NCBI RefSeq assembly: GCF_000007825.1
Contig: NC_004722.1
Coordinates: 5,058,001 to 5,122,000, forward strand
Direction of reading: 5' to 3'
DNA length: 64,000 nucleotides
Source: Bacillus cereus ATCC 14579
Lineage (GTDB): Bacteria; Bacillota; Bacilli; Bacillales; Bacillaceae_G
Made by a program: the position numbers and the translations under genes. The notes below the pieces were generated by a model. That model had not been told where the DNA came from, did no database searches, and saw only the letters and a program-made list of their open reading frames with translations. Positions 16,624 to 25,229 of this stretch are shown one piece after another (position 1 is the first letter of the stretch; each line of letters starts with the position of its first letter).

Positions 16624-16686
16624 TTGACCAATGAAGTTCTAATTCTCTTATTTATTTCATCCATCACAAATAGTGAACAAAAATGA
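16624..16686 (+). CDS. Candidate leader peptide of ABC-F attenuator
   Basis: A 20-codon frame starting with TTG (LTNEVLILLFISSITNSEQK), 4 bases after GGAAGG. A three-codon alternative ATG-AAG-TTC-TAA starts at 16631. The hydrophobic short peptide followed by a terminator fits ribosome-stalling leaders of antibiotic-resistance ABC-F and erm genes. There is no proof of translation. Confidence 0.5.
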   Translation: MTNEVLILLFISSITNSEQK

Positions 16687-16691
16687 TGAAA

Positions 16692-16828
16692 ACTAGCAGG
16701 GGATTAGTCTGTCCATTTGTCGATACTTTCTTTCGAAACGATCATGTAAAAAATCGTTTATTTATGTACGATTTTTTACATACAAGGGCGACGTTTATCC
16801 TCTCTAGTGAAACTAGGGAGGTTTTTTT
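16692..16828 (+). promoter_or_regulatory. ABC-F transcription attenuator
   Basis: CCTCTCTAGT (16799-16808) and ACTAGGGAGG (16812-16821) make a 10-bp stem (one G-U) with a GAA loop followed by seven Ts, directly before the ATG at 16829; the right arm is also the ribosome binding site. An upstream segment ACTAG-C-AGGGGA (16692-16703) can pair with the left arm as an anti-terminator. A further perfect 14-bp hairpin (16744-16757 / 16768-16781) lies between. Confidence 0.72.
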
Positions 16829-18463
16829 ATGACTATTTTATTCGCACGTAATATTGAAAAGAGCTTTGGTGATCGCACACTATTTACATTACCATCACTG
16901 GAAATTCAAGCACAGGATCGCATAGGAATTGTCGGAGTCAACGGAGCTGGTAAATCTACGTTATTGCAAATATTAAGTAAAGAAATAGAAGCTGACAGAG
17001 GCATAGTAACTCATCATAGTTCTATCGCCATCATTCTTCAGCTCAGCGAAGAACTACCGGAAACCGCTTCTTCTCTCGCAAAAGGAAAATGGAGTATTTC
17101 AAACGTTACCGACGCAATGAGCGGCGGTGAACGAATGCGACTAAAGATTGCGCATGCTCTCGAACAAAATGCAGGCATTTTATTCGCTGATGAACCAACA
17201 AGCCACTTAGATATGGTCGGTACAGAGCAATTAGAAAAGGCACTTTCATCTTATAAAGGGGCACTTGTTTTAATATCGCATGACCGTGAATTTCTAGATA
17301 ATATATGTACCAAAATTATTGAAATTGAAGACGGTATTATTCAAGAGTACAAAGGTAATTATTCAAACTATCGAAAACAAAAAGAACGTGAACGAATACA
17401 AAAACAAGCAGAATATGAGCAATATATACAAGAAAAAAATCGTTTAGAACAGTCCATTCTACAAAGAAAGCAACGTGCTTCTAACATGGAAAAAATCCCA
17501 ACACGGTTCAGTTCATCTGAATCTAGACTTTATAGGTTAAGTGGGGCTCATGGCCAAGAACAGGTTAGTAAAGCAGCGAAAGCATTAGAGACACGTCTCG
17601 AAAAACTAGAAAAGAAGGAAAAGCCAAAGGATCTTTCTCAAGCTCAATTTGACGTGCAATACCATACACCCATTCATAGTAAGGTGGCAGTACAATTCAA
17701 TAAAGCAACAAAGAAAATAGGCGACCGTATACTATTTAAAAATATGAATGGAACTATTGCCCCTGGTGCAAAGCTTGCCGTTTTAGGGGCAAATGGAAGC
17801 GGCAAAACCACTTTGTTCAACATGCTTCTCACAAACGAGCGTGGCATGCAGCTATCGAAAAGTTGTAAAATTGGATACTTCGAACAAACATTATCTATTT
17901 TAAAAACAGATAAAACCATTTTAGAAAATGTTCTAGAAGAAACAAACTATACAGAAGCATTCGTTCGCACAATACTTGCACGACTTCTATTCCGCCGTGA
18001 GGATGTTCATAAACCTGTGCACGTTCTAAGCGGGGGTGAACGAATGAAGGTTGCACTCGCAAAAGTATTTTTAGGAAACTATAATATGCTTCTGCTAGAT
18101 GAACCGACAAACTATTTAGACTTAGCAACGCAAGAAGAATTAGAAACCATGTTACAAGAATATCCTGGCACAATACTTTTCATTAGCCATGACCGTGCCT
18201 TTATTCGCTCTGTTGCAGACCATATTCTACAAGTAGATGAGAGTGAACCTAGAGTATTCCACGGTAATTACGAGCAATACACAAAAAGAACCACCGGAGA
18301 TTCTGTAAACGTTACTGAGCAAGAGTTGTTACGATTACAAACAAAATTAACAGAAGTCATCGGCCGAAATTCCATACCAAATCATCACAATGATATCTCA
18401 TCTCTCGAACAAGAATACGAAACATTATTAGTTAAAATCCGGAAATGTAAAGAAGCACTCTAA
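16829..18463 (+). CDS. ABC-F ribosome-protection protein (antibiotic-resistance type)
   Basis: A 544-residue soluble protein with two ABC ATPase domains and no membrane segments. P-loops are GVNGAGKST (36-44) and GANGSGKTT near residue 320; signatures are MSGGERMRLKIA and LSGGERMKVALA; both Walker B glutamates are present (ADEPTSHLD, LDEPTNYLD). The interdomain linker (about 190-270) is long and basic, as in the Vga/VmlR/Msr group that dislodges lincosamides, pleuromutilins or streptogramin A from the ribosome. The leader with a putative stalling peptide and a terminator over the ribosome binding site supports antibiotic induction. Specificity cannot be read from sequence. Confidence 0.85.
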   Translation: MTILFARNIEKSFGDRTLFTLPSLEIQAQDRIGIVGVNGAGKSTLLQILSKEIEADRGIVTHHSSIAIILQLSEELPETASSLAKGKWSISNVTDAMSGGERMRLKIAHALEQNAGILFADEPTSHLDMVGTEQLEKALSSYKGALVLISHDREFLDNICTKIIEIEDGIIQEYKGNYSNYRKQKERERIQKQAEYEQYIQEKNRLEQSILQRKQRASNMEKIPTRFSSSESRLYRLSGAHGQEQVSKAAKALETRLEKLEKKEKPKDLSQAQFDVQYHTPIHSKVAVQFNKATKKIGDRILFKNMNGTIAPGAKLAVLGANGSGKTTLFNMLLTNERGMQLSKSCKIGYFEQTLSILKTDKTILENVLEETNYTEAFVRTILARLLFRREDVHKPVHVLSGGERMKVALAKVFLGNYNMLLLDEPTNYLDLATQEELETMLQEYPGTILFISHDRAFIRSVADHILQVDESEPRVFHGNYEQYTKRTTGDSVNVTEQELLRLQTKLTEVIGRNSIPNHHNDISSLEQEYETLLVKIRKCKEAL

Positions 18464-18602
18464 TGTCTTCCCTATATATCGACGGGACCTTCCGCATTTC
18501 CCAAGAAATATTGAATCTTCGACATAGAATACAAAAAGCCGTGCATTGAACTGCACCCCAATTGTTAGACACAGTCTAACAATTGGAGGTGCAGTTTTTT
18601 GT

Positions 18603-19124
18603 ATGACAAAATTTACGAAGGATTTAAAGTCAACGCTCGTTCAAGGATTTAATCCGAAAATAATTTCTCAAGCAGAATATGCAAAACAGATGCATATTAC
18701 AAAGGCACAATTTCAATACTGGTTACGCTTATACGAACTCCATGGAGAAGAAGGTTTACACGAGGTCTATACAAATTACACCGCAGAGTTTAAACTAGAC
18801 GTACTAAATTTTATGGCTCAATCGGGTATATCGTTAATGGATACAGCGGCTATATTCATGGTTCCTTCTTTTACAACGGTTTATCAATGGAAGAAGCAAT
18901 TTGAAGTAGGTGGCTTAGATGCCCTTGAACCAAAGAAAAAGGGGCGTCCATCCATGAAAAATAAAAACACAAAACATGATACTAAAAAGATTCCGGCAGA
19001 AGGTTCAGTTGAAGCGTTACAAGCTGAATTAGAACGCTTACGTATGGAAAATGCGTATTTAAAAAAGTTGAATGCCTTAGTTCAAAACAAGGAAAAATCA
19101 CCAAACAAGACAAGGCACAAGTAG
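18603..19124 (+). CDS. IS3-family OrfA (DNA-binding subunit)
   Basis: A 173-residue protein from the ATG at 18603, the first good start inside the left end. It contains two helix-turn-helix segments (YAKQMHITKAQFQYWLRLYELHGEEGL and DTAAIFMVPSFTTVYQWKKQFEVGGLDAL) and a C-terminal leucine-zipper-like helix (VEALQAELERLRMENAYLKKL), which is the usual IS3 OrfA design. The slippery heptamer A-AAA-AAG at 19061-19067 is in the correct reading phase for a -1 shift into OrfB. Confidence 0.88.
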   Translation: MTKFTKDLKSTLVQGFNPKIISQAEYAKQMHITKAQFQYWLRLYELHGEEGLHEVYTNYTAEFKLDVLNFMAQSGISLMDTAAIFMVPSFTTVYQWKKQFEVGGLDALEPKKKGRPSMKNKNTKHDTKKIPAEGSVEALQAELERLRMENAYLKKLNALVQNKEKSPNKTRHK

Positions 19125-19960
19125 TCTATGAATTAAGGCATGAGTTTCAAGTGAAAGAATTAGTAAAGTTAGCGGATATCCCTCGAAGCACCTATTATTT
19201 TTATGTAAAACAAATGGATAGAATCGATCCAGATGCCGATTTAAAAGTAGAAATTAAAGCGATTTATGATGAACACGAAGGTCGTTATGGATATCGTCGT
19301 ATTCGTAATGAGTTAGCCAATCGTAATCAAATAGTGAATCATAAAAAAGTGCAACGAATTATGAAAGAGTTAGGTTTAAAATGTCTTGTACGTATGAAAA
19401 AATATAAATCTTATAAAGGAACAGTTGGTAAAATTGCACCTCATATTTTAGAGCGTAAATTTACGGCAGATACGCCAAATGAAAAATGGGTAACCGATAT
19501 TACAGAATTTAAATTATTCGGTGAGAAACTTTATTTATCACCTGTATTAGACTTGTATAATGGTGAAATCATTACCTATACAATTGGCTCTAGACCGACG
19601 TATTCACTTGTTTCAGAAATGTTAGAGACAGCATTAGAAGGTTTACCTGAAAATCACCAACTAATGATGCATTCAGATCAAGGGTGGCATTATCAAATGA
19701 AACAATACCGTCACGCATTACAAAAAAGAGGTATCGTACAAAGTATGTCTCGTAAAGGCAACTGTTATGACAACGCAGTAATGGAGAATTTCTTTGGAAT
19801 CATGAAGTCTGAGTTTCTCTACATAAAAGAGTTTGAAAGTGTAGAGCACTTCAAAATAGAATTAGAAAAATATATAGATTATTACAATACAAAACGGATA
19901 AAGGCAAAATTAAAAATGAGCCCGGTGCAATACCGGACTCATTTTTATCAAGCTGCCTAA
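19066..19960 (+). CDS. IS3-family OrfB transposase (made by -1 frameshift)
   Basis: The DDE catalytic half, open in the -1 frame from the slippery site at 19061-19067 (continuing ECLSSKQGKITKQDKAQ). The first internal start, GTG at 19151, would give 269 residues. Counting from that start, the rve-type core has D116 (WVTDITEF), D176 (HSDQGWHYQ) and E212 (ENFFGIMKSE) with the downstream lysine, so the active site is complete. HTH_21 (EGRYGYRRIRNEL) precedes it. Nothing suggests inactivation, so the element may still be mobile. Confidence 0.88.
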
Positions 19961-20016
19961 TGAAATAACCGTGTCTAACTTTTAGGGGTCACTTCACATC
20001 AGCACGGCTTCTCACT

Positions 20017-20328
20017 TTAGATACGGACAGCAGTCCCGCTCACAGCAACCATTAGCATCCCTTCGCGAACTACTTCGTAATCCACGTCGATACCAACGAT
20101 GGCATTCGCATTTTTTTGTCTTGCAAGAGTTTTCATCTCTTCCATTGCGATGTCACGTGCTTCTTTCAATTTGCTTTCGTAAGCGCCTGAGCGACCACCG
20201 ACAACATCACGGACAGAAGCGAAAAGATCACGAACGATATTTGCACCCATAATCGCTTCTCCATTCACGATATCGACATAATCAATAATCTCTTTCCCTT
20301 GAATTGTAGAAGTTGTTGTTACAATCAT
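20017..20328 (-). CDS. YbjQ/UPF0145 heavy-metal-binding-domain protein
   Basis: A 103-residue protein from the ATG at 20328 (MIVTTTSTIQGKEI), preceded by GGAGG 9 bases upstream. The sequence shows the YbjQ pattern: IVTTTSTIQGK, VNGEAIMGANIVRDLFASVRDVVGGRSGAYE, and ANAIVGIDVDYEVV. Members form ring-like pentamers; their biological role is unknown. Its terminator has been split by the IS3 insertion, so its transcript probably now runs into the element. It lies 65 bp downstream of the ABC exporter gene. Confidence 0.85.
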   Translation of the reverse strand: MIVTTTSTIQGKEIIDYVDIVNGEAIMGANIVRDLFASVRDVVGGRSGAYESKLKEARDIAMEEMKTLARQKNANAIVGIDVDYEVVREGMLMVAVSGTAVRI

Positions 20329-20393
20329 ACTGTACAGCCTCCCATATGAGATTTTTACATACTTATGGTGCACTAATTCAGTACAAATTATAT

Positions 20394-22109
20394 TTACGAA
20401 CTAAACTGAGCTTCGTATAACCTACTGTATCCTCCGCCTTGCTCAATTAATTCATTATGTGAACCTTGTTCTGCAATACCATCTTTATTTACAACGACGA
20501 TGCGATCTGCATTTTTAATCGTTGCAAGTCTGTGAGCGATAACTAATGTTGTACGGCCAACAGATAGCTCCGCAAGCGATTTTTGAATCGCAAGTTCTGT
20601 CTCTGTATCTAATGCAGAAGTTGCTTCATCCAATATTAAAATTGGAGGGTTTTTCAAGAACATACGCGCAATAGCTAGACGCTGCTTTTGTCCACCTGAA
20701 AGTTTCACGCCGCGCTCACCGATAACAGTATCTAGACCGTCCGGCTGTGAGTAAATTAAATCTTCTAACTGCGCACGTTTTACTGCCTGCCAAATTTCAG
20801 CTTCTGATGCTTTTAAATTTCCGTAAGCGATATTTTCACGAATTGTTCCTGAGAATAAGAACACATCTTGCTGCACAATTCCAATTTGCTTACGAAGTGA
20901 AGATAATGTCATATCTTTCGTATCAATTCCATCAATTTGAATCGATCCAGATGATTGCTCATAAAAACGTGGCAATAGGCTACATAACGTCGTTTTCCCA
21001 GCTCCTGATGGTCCAACGAACGCAACTGTTTCACCTGCATGTATTTTCAAACTAATGTCATTTAAAATCGGTTCTTTGTTTTCATATCCAAACGTAATGT
21101 TGTTATATTGAATATCACCGTGTACATGCTTCACTTCCATTGCATCTTTAGAGTCTACAATGTCAGGCTCTGTTTCAAGAAGCTCTACATATCTTTTAAA
21201 ACCGGCGATTCCTTTCGGATAGCTTTCGATTACCGCGTTAATTTTTTCAATTGGGCGGAAGAAAATATTCGTTAATAGAACGAATCCGATAAATCCACCG
21301 TACGTTAATTCCCCTTGCAGAACAAACCATGTACCGCATATTAAGACGAAGAGCGTTACGAGACGCATGAGCATATAACTAATCGACGAATTTAACGCCA
21401 TAATTTTATACGCCATTAATTTCGTTGTACGGAAACGAGCGTTGTTCACAGCAAATTGCTCTTTCTCAAACTTTTCATTTCCGAATGCTTGTACAACGCG
21501 AATACCACCAACGTTGTTCTCAATACATGCATTGAAATCAGCAACATCTGAGAATAAACGTCTAAATGTACCTGTCATTTTTTTATTGAAGTACAGCGCT
21601 AACCATAATAGGAATGGAATGACGAAGAACGTTAATAACGCTAACTTCCAGTTGATCATCATCATAAATGAGAATGCCCCAACTAAAGTCATTACGGCGA
21701 TAAATAAATCTTCTGGTCCATGGTGAGCAATTTCTCCAATTTCCATTAAATCGTTTGTAAGGCGTGAAATTAAATGACCTGTTTTATTATTATCAAAAAA
21801 TCTGAATGATAGCTTTTGAATATGATCAAATAATTTCTGCCTCATATCTGTTTCAATGTTAACACCAAGCATATGTCCCCAATATGTAACGACATATTGT
21901 AAGCCTGCATTTAACATATAAACTGCGAGTAAACCGAAACAAGCCCATAAAATAAGCGTCCAGTTTTGCCCTGGCAATAACTTATCAATAAATTGATTTA
22001 CGATAAGCGGGAAGCCGAGTTCTAATAATCCTGCGACAACCGCACAAGAAAAGTCGAGTATAAATAAACCTTTATACGGTTTATAGTACGAGAAAAATTT
22101 ACGCAGCAT
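20394..22109 (-). CDS. ywjA: ABC exporter half-transporter YwjA
   Basis: A 571-residue half-size exporter with six transmembrane helices in the first 300 residues (ABC_membrane) fused to one ATPase. The P-loop is GPSGAGKTTL, the signature LSGGQKQRLAIAR, and Walker B ILILDEATSALD; the H-loop is IAHRLATIKNAD. It would act as a dimer exporting lipids or small molecules. The Fur box upstream and overall similarity point to YwjA, whose B. subtilis gene belongs to the Fur regulon. Start: ATG at 22109 with GGAGG upstream. Confidence 0.82.
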   Translation of the reverse strand: MLRKFFSYYKPYKGLFILDFSCAVVAGLLELGFPLIVNQFIDKLLPGQNWTLILWACFGLLAVYMLNAGLQYVVTYWGHMLGVNIETDMRQKLFDHIQKLSFRFFDNNKTGHLISRLTNDLMEIGEIAHHGPEDLFIAVMTLVGAFSFMMMINWKLALLTFFVIPFLLWLALYFNKKMTGTFRRLFSDVADFNACIENNVGGIRVVQAFGNEKFEKEQFAVNNARFRTTKLMAYKIMALNSSISYMLMRLVTLFVLICGTWFVLQGELTYGGFIGFVLLTNIFFRPIEKINAVIESYPKGIAGFKRYVELLETEPDIVDSKDAMEVKHVHGDIQYNNITFGYENKEPILNDISLKIHAGETVAFVGPSGAGKTTLCSLLPRFYEQSSGSIQIDGIDTKDMTLSSLRKQIGIVQQDVFLFSGTIRENIAYGNLKASEAEIWQAVKRAQLEDLIYSQPDGLDTVIGERGVKLSGGQKQRLAIARMFLKNPPILILDEATSALDTETELAIQKSLAELSVGRTTLVIAHRLATIKNADRIVVVNKDGIAEQGSHNELIEQGGGYSRLYEAQFSS

Positions 22110-22149
22110 ATCTTACCTCCATTTTCCAAAATTAAAAAGACTCCCTAAA

Positions 22150-22164
22150 TGATAACCATTATCA
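22150..22164. promoter_or_regulatory. Fur box upstream of ywjA
   Basis: TGATAACCATTATCA is a 7-1-7 inverted repeat matching TGATAAT-N-ATTATCA with one mismatch. It is 41 bp upstream of the ywjA ATG, suitable for iron-dependent repression. Confidence 0.75.
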
Positions 22165-22236
22165 AATAATTATTCAAGTTATCCGTCTATGAAACTGAAA
22201 ATAAGCTTTGCGATAGTTGTCGTTTTTTGCTGGAAA

Positions 22237-22310
22237 GTCGATATATTCGAATAATCGCCGATATATTTCGAGTTGCGCTGATATATTTGCAAAATCGCCG
22301 ATATAAACTT
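22237..22310. repeat. 40-bp repeat, cluster B (inverted)
   Basis: Read on the minus strand this region contains TATATCGGCGATTTTGCAAA, TATATCAGCGCAACTCGAAA and TATATCGGCGATTATTCGAA, the same 40-bp unit as cluster A at 13346, about 1.8 copies in the opposite orientation. It is intergenic between the Fur-regulated ywjA promoter and the minJ terminator. Confidence 0.75.
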
Positions 22311-22342
22311 CATTTACTAACTACTCTCCCATCCCCAAAAAC

Positions 22343-22370
22343 AAAAAAGGTACCACCACAAGGTGATACC
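22343..22370 (-). terminator. Terminator of minJ
   Basis: On the minus strand GGTATCACC pairs with GGTGGTACC (one G-U) around a 4-nt loop and is followed by TTTTTTG, 11 bp after the minJ stop. Confidence 0.7.
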
Positions 22371-22380
22371 ATTCCTTCTA

Positions 22381-23565
22381 TTACATCGCTTCCGAATCCC
22401 ACTCATGCTCCTGTTCAACGAATACAATACCTAATTCGTGATGTCCACCAGCATATAATGCAGTTTGTGCAAGACGAAGCTCACCATTTGTATCTAATAC
22501 TTCTAATTTACAAAATGCTCCTGTCGTCTTCGTTTGAAGCGCATCATAAAATTCCTCGGCGCTTTTTGGAATGACTCCATTTACTTTCGTAATAATTTCT
22601 CCAGGCAGTAATTTCAGCTCTGCTCCAATTGTATTTGGAATTGTATCTAGTACAACGAGCCCATCATTGCGTGCAGCAAAATACGCTGGTCTTGTTTCAT
22701 CGGCAATTTTTTCTTGCATCGAAATTGTGAAACGCCCAAGCATAGCGACTCCCATCGCGATAATTGCAAGTACGTGCCACCAGTAACTTGCGATTCCTAA
22801 AACGAGCACAAGTCCTGCTAACCCATAAACACGTCTTCCTGTAAATAATAAAGCTTCCGTCGGCTCATAACTTTTAATATTTCTCATAAATCCAATTAAA
22901 AATGGAACGAGGAATAGAGAATATGTATTTGAACCTATTGAAACGACAGGCCACCATGAAATAAACTGCGTTACCGCATCACCCGGTACAAGAATAAAAA
23001 TAGGAACGATCCATAAACGCTTTGATTTGTGTAAACCAATCTTTAATCCACGCTTCCCCTGCCTAATCCTCGGCGTCGAATATCCTACTGCATTTTTAGA
23101 AATCAATAAGCCTTCTACAATAAGCATAACGCCTAGTAAAATAACAAGGGATACAATGGTACTCTCTTCACCTTCTCGAAGCTGTAAAAAGGAAACTGGT
23201 AGCTTAGAAGATAATAGAACACATACGATCGCAATGCTAAATGTATAAGCCGCCGATAAATATCGATACATAGCCGTTAATCCAAATAGTAACGTCCAAA
23301 TTAAAATAGCCCATAAGCTTGCTTTAGAAACAACAAGTCCAAGCCCAATCGTAATAATAGATACTACTAATCCGTATCCAATCCCTGCAAATAGAGAGGT
23401 TCGCAGTTCAAACCAAATATCATAAACTCTAAAAGAAAAATCTTTTCGTTCTCTTAACATACGTAAGTATCCAACGAAGATACTACTTATTACAAATATA
23501 TAGACAGCAGGGTGTAAGAAAAAACGTCCAACTGCCCGCATTATTTCAAAAATCCATGCCTCCAT
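22381..23565 (-). CDS. minJ: MinJ-like PDZ-domain division topology protein
   Basis: About 394 residues. The first 280 form roughly eight transmembrane helices and the C-terminal 90 a PDZ domain (LVVLDTIPNTIGAELKLLPGEIITKVNGVIPKSAEEFYDAL). The N-terminus MEAWIFEIMRAVGRFFLHP aligns in style with B. subtilis MinJ, so I start at 23565 (GGTGA 8 bases upstream); an ATG at 23583 is possible. MinJ bridges DivIVA and MinD and affects division-site placement. The gene order minJ-ctpB-ftsX-ftsE is as in Bacillus. A perfect 18-bp palindrome lies in its upstream region. Confidence 0.85.
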   Translation of the reverse strand: MEAWIFEIMRAVGRFFLHPAVYIFVISSIFVGYLRMLRERKDFSFRVYDIWFELRTSLFAGIGYGLVVSIITIGLGLVVSKASLWAILIWTLLFGLTAMYRYLSAAYTFSIAIVCVLLSSKLPVSFLQLREGEESTIVSLVILLGVMLIVEGLLISKNAVGYSTPRIRQGKRGLKIGLHKSKRLWIVPIFILVPGDAVTQFISWWPVVSIGSNTYSLFLVPFLIGFMRNIKSYEPTEALLFTGRRVYGLAGLVLVLGIASYWWHVLAIIAMGVAMLGRFTISMQEKIADETRPAYFAARNDGLVVLDTIPNTIGAELKLLPGEIITKVNGVIPKSAEEFYDALQTKTTGAFCKLEVLDTNGELRLAQTALYAGGHHELGIVFVEQEHEWDSEAM

Positions 23566-23616
23566 GAACTCATTCACCACCATTTATATCATTCTTTCTT
23601 TTTATATTATCATAAC

Positions 23617-23634
23617 TAAACAAACGTTTGTTTA
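23617..23634. promoter_or_regulatory. 18-bp perfect palindrome upstream of minJ
   Basis: TAAACAAACGTTTGTTTA is a perfect inverted repeat centred between 23625 and 23626, about 52-69 bp upstream of the minJ start and just past the ctpB terminator. Its size resembles a TetR-type operator; the binding protein is unknown. Confidence 0.5.
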
Positions 23635-23642
23635 ACACAAAA

Positions 23643-23670
23643 AAATACAGGCAGCAAACTGCCTGTATTT
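23643..23670 (-). terminator. Terminator of ctpB
   Basis: AAATACAGGCAG and CTGCCTGTATTT form a perfect 12-bp stem with a 4-nt CAAA loop (TTTG on the minus strand), 4 bp after the ctpB stop and followed by U-rich sequence. Confidence 0.8.
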
Positions 23671-23674
23671 CTTC

Positions 23675-25111
23675 TTATTTTGCCATTAATTTTAATGCTG
23701 ACTGTAATTGTAGATCATTTTCTCCAGAACGGATTTTTTCGATAATTTTAGTTTGAATCGCTTCAGCTGTCTTTTTATCAAGCTGTCCTGTCGCTTCCAT
23801 TTCATTTGCATTTTGGAATGCTTTCAGAGCCGATTCTGTCTCTTTACTAAAGTATCCATCTTCACGACCTGGTACATAACCTAAGCTCTTAAGCATTTCC
23901 TGAGCATGTTTTACTTGTACATCATTTGAATTGTATGAAAGTGTTTTTTCAATTTGAATTGGTGTCGAATGATAATAATTTGGTTGCTTCACTTCTACTG
24001 TTGGCGCGATTCCTTTTTTATGAATCCAGTTCCCATCCGGTGTTAACCATTTAAACATCGTTAATTTAATGTTGCTGCCGTCTTTAAATGGAACAGCTTG
24101 CTGGACAGTACCTTTACCAAATGTCTTTTCACCAATTAAATCGTATCCTTCTCCTTCTTTTAACGCACCCGCTAAAATCTCTGAAGCAGAAGCACTTCCA
24201 TTATCAATTAATACTGAAATTGGATATGGTTTTCTCTCTTTCAGTTCCGTAGAGAATTTCTTCTTCTCACCATTTCGCTGCTCTACTTGTAGCATCGGCT
24301 TTTTATTCGTCATAATTTCCCCTAGTATATCTTCTACACTATTTAAGTAGCCACCAGGATTACCACGCACGTCAATAACTAAGCCTTTTATATTTTTCTT
24401 CTCTAACTCTTTTAACTGATCCTTAAATTCTTTCGCTGTATTTTCAGCAAAAGAAGTGATTTGCATATAACCGATATCTTTTCCGCTCTCTTGCTTCACA
24501 GAACTAAACACTGTAAAGATCGGAATCTTTTCACGCTTAATTTTAAATACAATCGGATCAGTTACTCCCGCACGTTTAATTTCAATTGCGACAGTCGTTC
24601 CCTTTTTACCACGAATTTTTAATACTGCTTCTTCACGTGATAAGTCTTTCACACTGTTTCCATCTACAGATAAAATTTGGTCATTCGGTTTAATTCCTAT
24701 CTTTTCTGCTGGTGAACCTTTAATTGGCGATACGATAATAAGCTTACCGTCCGTCTTGTTCACCTCAGCCCCAATCCCCTCTAATTCGGGATCAAGCGAT
24801 TCACTAAACTGTTTGGCTGTTTCTTTATCCATATACGTGGAATAAGGGTCCTTCAGCGTAGACAACATACCTTGTATTGCACCTTCAACTAACTTTTCAT
24901 CTTTCACGTCTTCCACATAACGTGAATCAATTAGTGCATACGCCTCATTAATTTTTGCCAAATTCCCTTGCGCAGTGCTAGCATTCCCACTCGAAATTGT
25001 TTGCGTTACTTCTGATGGGTTAACCCCAAATACAGACATGCCTGCAAACATTCCGCCAGCACCAATTAAAAATGCAACAACCATTCCAATAATTGCAACT
25101 CTACGTTTCAA
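23675..25111 (-). CDS. ctpB: Carboxy-terminal processing protease CtpB (S41)
   Basis: About 478 residues from a TTG at 25111 (LKRRVAIIGM) with AAAGGGG upstream; B. subtilis CtpB is 480. Order: N-terminal membrane anchor (VAIIGMVVAFLIGAGGMFAGM), cap helices, PDZ domain (EGIGAEVNKTDGKLIIVSPIKGSPAEKIGI), S41 core with the catalytic serine in NGSASASEILAGAL and lysine in FGKGTVQQ, then a peptidoglycan-binding repeat (NDVQVKHAQEMLKSLGY). In B. subtilis CtpB cleaves SpoIVFA in the intermembrane space to time pro-sigma-K processing. It lies between ftsX and minJ. Confidence 0.92.
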   Translation of the reverse strand: MKRRVAIIGMVVAFLIGAGGMFAGMSVFGVNPSEVTQTISSGNASTAQGNLAKINEAYALIDSRYVEDVKDEKLVEGAIQGMLSTLKDPYSTYMDKETAKQFSESLDPELEGIGAEVNKTDGKLIIVSPIKGSPAEKIGIKPNDQILSVDGNSVKDLSREEAVLKIRGKKGTTVAIEIKRAGVTDPIVFKIKREKIPIFTVFSSVKQESGKDIGYMQITSFAENTAKEFKDQLKELEKKNIKGLVIDVRGNPGGYLNSVEDILGEIMTNKKPMLQVEQRNGEKKKFSTELKERKPYPISVLIDNGSASASEILAGALKEGEGYDLIGEKTFGKGTVQQAVPFKDGSNIKLTMFKWLTPDGNWIHKKGIAPTVEVKQPNYYHSTPIQIEKTLSYNSNDVQVKHAQEMLKSLGYVPGREDGYFSKETESALKAFQNANEMEATGQLDKKTAEAIQTKIIEKIRSGENDLQLQSALKLMAK

Positions 25112-25151
25112 TGCGGAATTCCCCTTTCCAAAACACACAGGTGGTGTAGCA

Positions 25152-25180
25152 AAAGGCATCACACAGTGTGTGATGCCTTT
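25152..25180 (-). terminator. Terminator of ftsEX
   Basis: AAAGGCATCACAC and GTGTGATGCCTTT form a perfect 13-bp stem with an AGT loop (25152-25180), between the ftsX stop and the ctpB start. It indicates that ctpB has its own promoter. Confidence 0.75.
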
Positions 25181-25229
25181 ACCTATTTCTACTATATGAT
25201 AAGCTTGTACGAATTATGTTTGCAACTTT

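Larger units (their letters stand above)
18547..19996 (+). mobile_element. IS3-family (IS150-like) insertion sequence, complete
   Basis: A 1450-bp element with imperfect terminal inverted repeats (left TGAACTGCACCCC..., right complement TGAAGTGACCCCT...; 20 of 26 positions match and both run into GTTAGACAC). It is flanked by a 3-bp duplication CAT (18544-18546 and 19997-19999). It holds orfA and orfB in the usual -1 arrangement. The insertion lies in the loop of a terminator hairpin: AAGCCGTGC left of it, GCACGGCTT right of it. Confidence 0.9.

Noticed and set aside
23566..23583. Longer minJ start at ATG 23583
   Set aside because: Adds MVVNEF before the conserved N-terminus; 23565 has GGTGA at good spacing, though the longer form cannot be excluded.
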